Shown here in pieces: positions 55,478-64,000 of a stretch of 64,000 bases of DNA. The position numbers and the translations under genes were made by a program. Source of the DNA: Phoma sp. XZ068 (lineage: Eukaryota > Ascomycota > Dothideomycetes > Pleosporales > Didymellaceae). Numbering within the stretch: position 1 is the stretch's first letter; each line of letters opens with the position of its first letter. The DNA is taken from the NCBI GenBank assembly GCA_004835665.1, contig RBKR01000001.1:1550001-1614000 (forward strand). The letters run 5' to 3'. The notes beneath the pieces were generated by a model that saw nothing but the letters and a program-made list of their open reading frames with translations, did no database searches and had not been told where the DNA came from.

Positions 55478-57730
55478 ATGTCTTCGAACTCTGATCCACG
55501 CCATCGCGCAACAACATCGCAAAACTCCATTACATCGCCGCTCGCACAAGCTCCAAAATTCACCCCACCGTCGCATCCACGACCTGCTCTTGCCTTACGG
55601 AGGCCGCTCTCAGAAGCATCAGATCAATCCAACCGTCATTCAGGCCCAACGATTCGCATTGTCGATGATCCTGGAAACGACGTATACGACAAATTTCCAC
55701 TGCCTAGTGAACCATCGCAAATCCTTCCACCTCCTCGCAATGCGCCAGGTTATGCGTTCGAGACCCCAGGATCTCGTGTTTCAAGTGGCAGCCGCGTCGC
55801 CAATGCCCTCGCAAAGTTCGAAGCCATCGGTGCCAGCACGACCCTTGCGCCACAGCCACCCTCCTACCGCCCAAAGAACACTTTCAGACACTCGGTCTCG
55901 ACTAACACGTCTGAGGACGATACCCTTGTGGGAACTTTTAATTCTCGGTCCTCCTTAAGATTTTCACAGGGGAGCACACCCCCGTCCTCGCCTGGTCAAG
56001 CCGAATTAAAGGACTTTGAGACAGAGCTGGAAGTACTAGAAGAGGAAACCACTCCTCCCGCTCGAAGGTCTACTATACGTGCGGTTCCGCCTTCTTCGTC
56101 TGGTGGTGAATCCGTTGAAAGTCGAACTCGCGCCTTATCGCCCCAGGAATCTGTTGCATCGCTTGCCTCAACAACACGTGCGGCCTCTCCTACTTCACCT
56201 AGTAATGCCGACCGAAACTCGACGGGTGTCAGTCGACCGTTACCGAAAGAGCACACCCCGGCTGCCGAATCTGAAGACGGACAGCAACAGGCTTTCGATA
56301 GTGACTTTTCGCATCGACAACTTGTATTGAAGCCATCCACGGAGTCGTTTGCATACTCTGACATTTCGTCTACCAGCATCGAACCGAAACAACCTACCTT
56401 ATCGCCATCGCCAGCTGTTCATGAAGCGAGTACAGCTACTTGGACAAGTGGGGTCAGAGTCAACTATCCTGTGGTACGCCCGGCCGAGTCCCAGAACACA
56501 CCGAACATCGCATCCCGAATGCTCGACCGCGGACTGGCGCACAACTGGAGCTCCCAGCTCTCCACTATCGCCTCCGTTTCTGAACGCGACTCTCGATCAC
56601 TTGCGCGTGTATCACGGTCGTTCAGCCCAAGATCGCAATCATCAGACAGTTATGCAGAACGAAGCCAGACTCGCTTGAGGAGGCGGGGACAGACCGTCGG
56701 AAGCTACAATTCGTCGTCAGACAACTACTCATCTGAGCCTTCGGAATCGGCAGTTCCCCTGCCACTGTTTTCGCCGCAACTGCAACCATCCAGTGAGTAC
56801 AATGAAAAGAGCTTTGGCGATGAGGATCTCGACACTGTCTCTCCGCTGCCTCCGTCGAACACGATCCGTATGAAAAACTCGGGATATCTGCGAAGACAGA
56901 ACAGCGAAACATCACTCAATTCTTCGCGACCCGGGTCGTCACAGTCAGATGTTTCTACCGTCAACCGCAGCATCATTCCGGCATGGGCGAGGTAAGCACT
57001 CCAAACAGCAATTAAATAGCAGATACTTATATTGTCTCAGGGCATACTACCAGCGCGGTGAACGCATCTCAATGGTGGCTGCTGCTTCGGAGTCGTCGGG
57101 CAGCATACGATTGGGAACATCACACAGCGGTCGCACTCATACACCTTCTGAAAGTAATTTCCCAGCGCACATCTATCGCCCACGCAACCGACCAAACAAC
57201 CGCGGGTCATACGCCGACACCATGTCGCTATCCTCAGAACAGCTGATCGATGAGCACGGCTATGCGACTGGGCCTCATATGCATCCCGTCAGCGGCTGGT
57301 CAACGCCACATCTTCGTACCGATAGACGTGGTCATCCTCGCTACAGTTTCTGGAAGGCACCGTCGATGGACAGTGATTTCGGCAAGCGACCGTTCAGCCG
57401 ACAGAACAGGCAAATTCTCCTCTTTACATTGGGATTTCTGTTTTTCCCATCATGGTGGATTGCCTCCTGTTTGCCGCTTCCATTCGACCCGTCATTGGTA
57501 CAGATCGAGAGTCAAGTCGACTTCGAGCAGCAGTATGCCCAGCAAATCGCGAGTATAGACGACAAGGCATACCAGAAAGCCAATTGGTGGCGCAACCTGA
57601 ACAGAGTCATGTCAGGTGTTGGAACGTAAGTTGAAGTCTGCCTCAACGCTACACGATATCTTTACTAACCCGCAACAGGCTCCTAGTTGGTGTCATAGTT
57701 GCACTGGGCATCCTCGCTTCCAGGATGTAA
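55478..57730 (+). CDS. Serine-rich protein with C-terminal membrane segments
   Basis: Three exons (55478-56991, 57041-57625, 57679-57730) with 49- and 53-bp introns give 716 residues. ATG 55478 (ACACCATGTC) is the first ATG of the frame. Residues 1 to about 600 are Ser/Pro/Arg-rich and disordered, with many SP and RxxS sites that look like kinase targets. Near residue 630 comes RQNRQILLFTLGFLFFPSWWIASCLPLPF, a hydrophobic segment. A charged helix follows (FEQQYAQQIASIDDKAYQKANWW), then LLVGVIVALGILASRM as a second membrane helix formed only after the last splice. This looks like a conserved fungal membrane-tethered scaffold. I cannot name a characterised homolog. Confidence 0.82.
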
Positions 57731-58854
57731 TTGTGTCCCTCCCAACTTGCATCCATCGCCACTGAACTACACCACATCCCACGCGAATCTCTCCGCTATA
57801 TCGCCACAACCTACCATCGACTATACCCGCCATTTCGACCCTACTCTCTCGATAACGAACCAACTTACGAACTCACTGACGCCTTTTACGCCTGTTAATG
57901 TATTTCCTCGCTACACGAACGATGCCCTACCAGATTTCTTCCAGATTTCGGTTCGAGACACTTTCGGCAGCGCCGTTGTACAAAAATATTTTCATCATCC
58001 AGACGCATATTGCGCACACATTGCATAGCTTAGCGGGCGTTCTGATTGCTTCTAACTACCCATTTGTTGTACATTCCAGCCTGCAGCGCGAGTTTTCATT
58101 TTGTATATTCAAGATTTGAGATCCCAATCTAGAGCTGGATCCAAAAAGAGACAGCATCACGGTGCTTGCTCATCGATAATCGTAGTTTTAGATAAACATT
58201 CGATACGTAAATATTGTCAAAAGACTTCAGCAATCCATCTGTTGGCGACTGAGAGACTTTCAAGATTGTGACTTCCCTACGTTGGCTGCGCAATTCCGGT
58301 GCATGTGCTACTCTTTGCACAGCCTCAGCCTCGCACTACTTTTGTGACAGCGATGTCAGCATGGTGACAGCGCAGATTCGAGGGATGCCGGCTTGGCCAT
58401 TAATGCATCCGAGCATGAACGTGCAATCCTAGGGGCAGCGCACGAGGCTCGCTCGGATACTGCCTGATCTGCCAGATGAGACGGTGTTTCATGCTTTCGA
58501 GTCCGAAATGATCCACGGGCAAATCGCGGCCCACAGCGCCCACAGGTAGTGATGACTGTTCATAACCCAGTCATGGTTTGCACATCATCTCTTTGGGAAA
58601 GGACGATGTGGCGAAGTACAGATGAGGCTGGAAGGAGCCATCTCGTCAAGATGAGTCGAACTGGCCCAAGCGCCTGGATAGTGGGGCAGACATGATGTCG
58701 CTGTACTAGCGGGTAGGTACAAATTGATCTACCGCCGACTGAATTCTTCACAGACTGCCGAAGAGCTCTACTGCACGCGACTACACCTACCTTCCTCTCC
58801 CAAACGTTTTCCTCCCCCAACAGAACTACAACAGACCGCACGAGATCTTCCATC
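57731..58854. other. 1.1-kb intergenic region
   Basis: 3' flank of the Ser-rich gene and promoter of TIF6. No RNA gene or coding signature was found. Confidence 0.5.
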
Positions 58855-59741
58855 ATGGCTGTCCGCGCACAGTTCGAGAACTCCAACGAGTATGTCCAAA
58901 GCGGGGCAAATGCGCCTCACGAATGCTTACCGTAAACGAATACTGACGAGCGGCGCAGAGTCGGTGTCTTCGCTACACTCACCAATGCATATGCGATTGT
59001 CGCAGTAGGCGCTTCTGAGAACTTCTACAGGTATGTGATTCTACGCGCGCTGGCGCATGGCGAGGCGGTAGATCAGTAGTAAAGCCAGAGCTAACATGCA
59101 CACACAGTGTCTTTGAAGCTGAACTCCAGGATGTCATTCCTATCTGCCACGCCACAATCGCCGGAACCCGCATCGTCGGTCGCCTGACTGCCGGTAACAA
59201 GAAGGGTCTCCTCGTCCCCACCACCACAACCGACCAAGAGCTCCAGCACCTTCGCAACTCGATACCAGACAGCGTCAAGATCCAGAGGATAGAAGAGCGG
59301 TTATCCGCCCTTGGCAATGTCATTTGCTGCAACGACCACGTCGCCCTCGTGCACCCAGATATTGAGCGAGAGACGGAGGAGATAATAGCGGATGTGCTTG
59401 GCGTAGAAGTGTTCAGGCAAACAATCGCGGACAATGTTCTCACAGGCTCATATATGGCGCTGAGCAATCAGGGTGGCATCGTGCACCCCAAGACATCAAT
59501 CCAGGACCAGGACGAACTGTCGAGTTTGCTCCAGGTCCCGCTTGTTGCTGGTAGTGTGAACAGAGGTAGCGCGGTCGTCGGTGCGGGCATGGTTGTCAAC
59601 GACTGGATGGCTGTCACTGGCCTCGACACAACGGCGACTGAGCTCTCGGTCGTCGAGTCTGTCTTCCGTCTAGGCGAAGGTAATGGCCCAAGCAACATCA
59701 ACACCACGCACAAGGATGCTATGGTCGAGTCTTTCTACTAG
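58855..59741 (+). CDS. TIF6: Eukaryotic translation initiation factor 6 (Tif6)
   Basis: Three exons (58855-58889, 58959-59030, 59108-59741) with 69- and 77-bp introns give 246 residues, the expected length (yeast Tif6 is 245). The sequence begins MAVRAQFENSNEVGVFATLTNAYAI... and shows the pentein repeats of the family: VGRLTAGNKKGLLVP, LALVHP-type strand (DHVALVHPDIERETEE), NQGGIVHPKTS, LVAGSVNRGSAVVGAGMVVNDW. Tif6 is needed for 60S subunit maturation in the nucleolus and keeps 60S from joining 40S until it is released by Efl1/Sdo1. The C-terminus ends with VESFY, as in other fungi. Confidence 0.97.
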
Positions 59742-60245
59742 ATCTTGTCTCTTGCATGGAGTGGCTCATGGTCACTTATGTTTCAGCATTGCAGACTGGA
59801 AGGAGGCAGTCAGCGCATTGTTTCAAGGAGAATCGAGTGAGGAAAAGGGTACAGGATTGGTATCCAATGCTCTTCTAGCCTAGTGACTGAATGATACCAC
59901 GACGAAAAGTGTTCAACTATTTTCAGAGTGACTACGACTTTTGTCAGTGCTGTGCGTATATAGGTTTATTGTGTCTCTCTATCAAAGTACCCAGAGTCGA
60001 CTCTGCCACGCGTGAATGTTTTGCTTCAACTTGGTAGTGCTGAAGGCAAGGCAAGGCGGTGAGCGTTATTCTGCCGCAGGGCTACGCCATGGCCGCGCCT
60101 TCCCACCTTCCACAAACAAACATGCACCCATCTTCAGAGCCGCGACCGCCTCTATGATTGCATGACACAGACCTAGGCGCGTTTGACTTGCGATCAAACC
60201 GCCAACGCTCCTCCAAGCCTCACACTCGACCATCGACCACCAGCC
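59742..60245. other. Intergenic, no gene seen
   Basis: Between TIF6 and the ESS2 gene; nothing recognised. Confidence 0.5.
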
Positions 60246-61661
60246 ATGGCTACGTCCCAATCCTCCGCGCTCACAAAGCGCAGCGCTGCCGGCGCGCTCA
60301 TGCCGCCACCTCCAGCACCGAAGCGGATAAAGCGACCTTCGGTGGTCCTCGACGAAGACACGTATGTCTCTTCCGTGTCACACATCGTTCGCCGCGATTT
60401 CTTCCCCGGGCTGGCCGAATCGGACGCTCAGCGCGAATACCTGAATGCGCTGGAGAGCAAGGACAAGGCCTGGATCCGCGAGTCCGGGAAGAAGCTCACC
60501 CACGTCATGACGCCCGTTGGTCAGAGGCGAGCAGCGGATAGGACAAGATTCAGTAGACCGGGCGTCAGCTCTACAGACAAGACCCCCAGCGTCTGGGGCG
60601 CAGACACGCCTGTCACTGTCGCCGGCACTGAGGCTAACGAAGACGATGAGGACGGGCTAGGAAAGCTAGACAAAGTCGACCTAGATCTGTCTCTCAACGC
60701 TTTCCAAGCAAAGTATACCTCCGAAGACCAGGAGTCCTTCAGCGCCATAGTCGACAAACAGAACTTGAAAAAGTTTGAGAAGAACCCATGGCTCCATGAC
60801 GGCAACCGCTACGCCTCGAAGCAGCGCATCGCCCAGCAAAAGGTCCTCACCGCAAACGCCGCCTCAGACTCGCAAGCCCTGACCGTACGCCCAAGCCAGA
60901 ACCTCGACGACCGTCCCGCTGCGCCCACGATGCACAAACACACTGCCTTCAACACACTCATGTTTGCACCCGACTCGATCGAGTCTTGGGCCCCGACGAA
61001 CGTTGCCCGCGCCGAAACAGCATCTCTTGCGCCGCCAAAGCAGACACGCTATGCGAACACACGCCTCCCCGCTGAGGCCGAACACCCCCCACGACCGACG
61101 AGCCCAACACTCTCTGCGATCCGGGAAGCTGTATCTGGCAAGCCGAGACTAGGCGCGAGTGAAGGCGGGTACACGGGCAGCGAGACACCGCGAGTGAACG
61201 GGTATGCGTTCGTCGACGCTCAAGCACCTGAGCCAGACTCCGACGACGATGCACCAGAGGACTTGCTAGAGCGCTTCGGCGTGACAGGCGAGGGCGCAAG
61301 CAAAGCAGCGCCCTTCAGCATGGCCGAGGCTTCTTCCCGCGAGAAAATGGCACACAAAATGGTCGACGCCATTGGCGCAAAGCGCGCTGCGGGCGCTGGC
61401 AACAGACCTGGGCCTGCAGGCAAAGGGCTGGGCATCTTCACGAGCGAAACACCGCGCTTTCTGTCGGCGCCTACACCGGCGCGACGACTTGGTGCGCAAA
61501 CGCCTGGAAGGAAAGGGAAGGGCGATTTGACGCCCGCAGCGCAGAGGCTGTTTGAGAGAATGGGCAAGACGCCCAGAGGCAAAGGAGCAGGAGGCTTTGG
61601 TGGCGCTAGTGGGAAGGGCCAGGATTGGACGCCGAATGCGAAGCTTAAGAGGAAGCCGTGA
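60246..61661 (+). CDS. Splicing-associated nuclear protein Ess2/DGCR14 (Bis1-like)
   Basis: A single exon of 471 residues from the first ATG in good context (AGCCATGG). The Es2 family features are in order: KRIKRPSVVLDEDTYVSSVSHIVRRDFFPGL at residues 27-55, LDLSLNAFQAKYTSEDQESFSAIVDKQN in the middle, and KNPWLHDGNRY. HTAFNTLMFAPDS follows, and near the C-terminus FTSETPRFLSAPTPARR and LTPAAQRLFERM. These match the DGCR14/Es2 nuclear proteins, found in the spliceosomal C complex in human cells and as Bis1 in fission yeast. A role in splicing is therefore inferred from the family. The intronless state is a little unusual among its neighbours. Confidence 0.92.
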   Translation: MATSQSSALTKRSAAGALMPPPPAPKRIKRPSVVLDEDTYVSSVSHIVRRDFFPGLAESDAQREYLNALESKDKAWIRESGKKLTHVMTPVGQRRAADRTRFSRPGVSSTDKTPSVWGADTPVTVAGTEANEDDEDGLGKLDKVDLDLSLNAFQAKYTSEDQESFSAIVDKQNLKKFEKNPWLHDGNRYASKQRIAQQKVLTANAASDSQALTVRPSQNLDDRPAAPTMHKHTAFNTLMFAPDSIESWAPTNVARAETASLAPPKQTRYANTRLPAEAEHPPRPTSPTLSAIREAVSGKPRLGASEGGYTGSETPRVNGYAFVDAQAPEPDSDDDAPEDLLERFGVTGEGASKAAPFSMAEASSREKMAHKMVDAIGAKRAAGAGNRPGPAGKGLGIFTSETPRFLSAPTPARRLGAQTPGRKGKGDLTPAAQRLFERMGKTPRGKGAGGFGGASGKGQDWTPNAKLKRKP

Positions 61662-62171
61662 GGATATACACCTAGACCACGGAAGCTGTAGAGATAGAAC
61701 CGGCCTGTACGAAGTGCTCGAGCAGGTCGGTGGGAGGCGTAGAATACCCAACAACAACAATACTATACATTCGAGATCACAATTTGAGACAACAATCTTT
61801 GTGTTGTGTGCGTTGTAAAGAGGCACCCAGTGCATGATAGTAAATAGGAGTAAACAGGCATACGATTAAGTGTATATAAAGCAAACCAGTCTTTGTCCGA
61901 AGACACAACACGGACTCCCCTCGCCCGTGGTATCGGAAGCAGACACGAAAACAGGTAGTAATATAGATGTGGGACAACACATCCACGCTATGCAAGACGC
62001 CAACGCTGAAGCAAAGATAGTAATAGTTAGACCGGGCCGTGCAGAACAGACATTCCCACCCCATATATATCATCGATGAAACTTCTGATTCCCTTCTCCT
62101 TTTGGCACAGATCCTGATCCAGAACTGTCAGCCCTGGGTTTCGCCTTCGTAGACGGTCGGGGGTGGTCTTC
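61662..62171. other. Convergent 3' region
   Basis: Shared 3' flank of the ESS2 gene and the Pro-rich gene; AT-rich, no gene seen. Confidence 0.5.
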
Positions 62172-64000
62172 CTAACCACCACCCCTTCCCCTTCCTCCAC
62201 CAGGCCCGTTATACGTCCTAAATTGCGTTCCGGGCGCGTGATAGCTTCGATACGCACGCCGAGGCCTACTTTGCGGGCCCATGAAATTATTATCCCGACG
62301 GTCGGCCGGGTCACTGTGTGGATTCGGTTGCAGTGGCGGGGGTTGCAATGTCGAAGCCGGGCCTTGCGGTGGTGAGTATGCCGATGTCGCGGGGGGCTGG
62401 CTGTGTGACAGAGTCGTGCCTGAGTACGGCGGAGGTGCCATACTGGCTGGGAGGATTGGTTGGCCGCCGTACTGATGGATCTTGAGTGGTGGGTAGGGAG
62501 TGACATTTGGAGGTGGAGGGGGCGGTGCTGAATATGGACCAGGTGGCGGGGCGTAGGCGTGCTGATATGGTGAAGGATAGGTGTGACCATATGGACCTGG
62601 GGGCGGAGGTACATGAGGAGGGTGTGAGGCTGGTGGGTAGTTTGATGTAGGTGGTTGGTATGGCGGTCTTGATGCTGGAGGTGGAGGGATCGGATCGTAG
62701 TGAGCAAAACGGAAGTTGATTGGGGCTGATGGTGGTGGGCCAGGAGGTTTTGGCGGCAAGGAAGCATACGGGCTTTGGTGTGACGATGTTGGGCCAGATC
62801 TATTTGGCTCAGTGTGATAAGGCTGTGGAGGGCTTCCTTGATACGGTGAGGGACGCGAGGTTTGCGAACCACTTGGACGCTTGTCTCGATCCCAGTGTGA
62901 TTGTCCTCGGTCGTACGATCCACGACGATGCGAGTGGTGTCCATTTGCGTCAGATGTACCCTGTAACCCAGCGGAAGGGTGTTGTGGATCATATCCAGGC
63001 GCGGCTTCATGCCTGTCCTGTCGTAAATACTCAGACCAATGAGACCTATCCGGGCGAGCGATGCCGTGTTCTTCCGCCTTCCTGTCGAGCAACTCTCTTA
63101 TTTTGCGTAACGTATCTCGTGGATCCTTTCGACGTAAAGACTCGTCCGCTTCTCTCGGTGGTGGGATGCTTGATTGCGGTGGAAGGCTTGGTTGAGGCCA
63201 TGACATGAGGTTGGGCCGTGCTGGCGATGGTGGTTCAGTGGGCGGAGGTACAGGTCCACTGAGTGCGTCCATCAATTGTTGGTCCACATACTCAGTCTGT
63301 TCGGGTTGCTCCGGTTGATTGACAATATTCTCCAGACGTACAGCGTCGCCACGGGACGGTGTCTCGTGCTTGATTCCGTTGTCTCGTCTGGATGGAGTGT
63401 TTGGTGGCTGCAGCTCCTGCGCTGGAGGGACTGATGCTCGTGGTTTCGATACTGGCATATCGGAATCGTTGTTCAACATGTCCATAATTCGGTGGGTCGT
63501 TCGTGCAGGTGCGGGCTTCTCAGTTGTCTCAGGAGCCTTTGCAGAATTAACTCCGTTGAGTCCTAGTTGCAAGGCATCTTGAGTTTGACTCAAGACGGGT
63601 TGCGATGTCCTTGTCGGACTGCCATGGGCCGCTATTGAAGGTAGAGTCAACGGCGAGCCTGAGACAGGTCTTGGTGATGGTTGTCTGGCGAAATGCTGTT
63701 CAACACCAGGTGGTGCAACCTGCATAGGTGGATATGGTTCTTCGGGTGCTGCTTTGCCTGAAGCTGCAATGCTGGGGTCGTGAGCCGGCTGTGCGGCCGT
63801 GAGTTCGGCAAGGAACATAAGCATGGTCGCTTGATCGTTGGGAATAACTTGAGCCTTTGGCGGTGGAGCCTGTGGCGATGGCGTCCTCTCAACATTGTGT
63901 GCAGCATCCGCAAGACTGGTGATGTTGTAGTGTGCGATGGCTTCAGTACGATCAGGTCCAGCAAAGCGAGCAAATCCACCAGTGAGTTCCTCAATCGAGT
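62172..64000 (-). CDS. Proline-rich protein with RGG tail, 5' end outside the window
   Basis: The frame is open from the window edge to TAG at 62172-62174, about 608 codons of the C-terminal part; the start lies beyond base 64000. The first visible residues (SIEELTGGFARFAGPDRTEAIAHYN) look like a folded segment. The rest is Pro/Ser/Gln/Tyr-rich, with repeated PPP and PYxxP runs between about 62450 and 62800. One charged helix is present (RKDPRDTLRKIRELLDRKAEEHG). The end is GPGGGRGRGGG, an RGG-type RNA-binding tail. This composition suggests an RNA- or actin/SH3-linked adaptor. No family was recognised and no intron is needed within the window. Confidence 0.8.
   Translation of the reverse strand, partial: SIEELTGGFARFAGPDRTEAIAHYNITSLADAAHNVERTPSPQAPPPKAQVIPNDQATMLMFLAELTAAQPAHDPSIAASGKAAPEEPYPPMQVAPPGVEQHFARQPSPRPVSGSPLTLPSIAAHGSPTRTSQPVLSQTQDALQLGLNGVNSAKAPETTEKPAPARTTHRIMDMLNNDSDMPVSKPRASVPPAQELQPPNTPSRRDNGIKHETPSRGDAVRLENIVNQPEQPEQTEYVDQQLMDALSGPVPPPTEPPSPARPNLMSWPQPSLPPQSSIPPPREADESLRRKDPRDTLRKIRELLDRKAEEHGIARPDRSHWSEYLRQDRHEAAPGYDPQHPSAGLQGTSDANGHHSHRRGSYDRGQSHWDRDKRPSGSQTSRPSPYQGSPPQPYHTEPNRSGPTSSHQSPYASLPPKPPGPPPSAPINFRFAHYDPIPPPPASRPPYQPPTSNYPPASHPPHVPPPPGPYGHTYPSPYQHAYAPPPGPYSAPPPPPPNVTPYPPLKIHQYGGQPILPASMAPPPYSGTTLSHSQPPATSAYSPPQGPASTLQPPPLQPNPHSDPADRRDNNFMGPQSRPRRAYRSYHAPGTQFRTYNGPGGGRGRGGG

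Noticed and set aside
1..64000. CRISPR arrays, bacterial operons, insertion sequences or a secondary-metabolite cluster
   Set aside because: No regularly spaced repeats, no ribosome-binding sites, introns throughout, and no polyketide or peptide synthase genes; the window is ordinary fungal nuclear DNA.

Overview
The window looks like nuclear DNA of a filamentous ascomycete. Genes carry short GT-AG introns, mostly 47-104 bp, several with a CTAAC branch site shortly before the acceptor. There is no operon structure. The products are fungal: pectin lyase, delta-12 desaturase, Nha1-type antiporter, STAND-type N-terminal domain, alpha-glucoside permease. The overall feel is Dothideomycetes (Pleosporales-like), but that rank is inference. 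I worked out splice sites by hand from reading-frame continuity. Every multi-exon model given here closes in frame.

Left part (1-18.9 kb). A secreted pectin lyase comes first, then a TPR-like protein ending in a CaaX box, and a 1448-residue single-exon protein with a PARP6/8-type ADP-ribosyltransferase domain. Next are an intron-containing tRNA-Thr, EMC7, a STAND-N-terminal/leucine-rich-repeat protein with no visible nucleotide-binding domain, and an F-box-like gene broken by one in-frame TGA. About 3.2 kb without a recognisable gene follows.

Middle (18.9-33.7 kb). This part is gene-poor. It has a Ser/Pro-rich disordered protein with about 5.9 kb of non-coding sequence upstream, a five-exon alpha-glucoside-type permease, another 2.7 kb empty block, a BTB protein with a very acidic tail, and the rRNA-processing factor Rrp36.

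Right part (33.7-64 kb). This part is dense and mostly housekeeping. In order it holds an FCP1/NIF-like HAD protein with an altered motif I, a DHA1-type MFS transporter, bifunctional purine enzyme ADE16/17, a membrane-tailed Nudix hydrolase, oleate delta-12 desaturase, complex I 75/78-kDa subunit, Na+/H+ antiporter, tRNA methyltransferase Trm9, CaaX protease Rce1, a Ser-rich single-pass membrane protein, eIF6/Tif6, Ess2/DGCR14, and the C-terminal part of a Pro-rich RGG-ended protein that runs off the end.

The genes do not form a biosynthetic cluster. Links between them are thematic: Rrp36 with Tif6 (ribosome assembly), the CaaX-ended protein with Rce1 (prenyl-protein processing). The best candidates for something undescribed are the giant PARP6/8-like protein, the STAND-N/LRR protein, and the freshly interrupted F-box gene, all within 4.7-15.7 kb.
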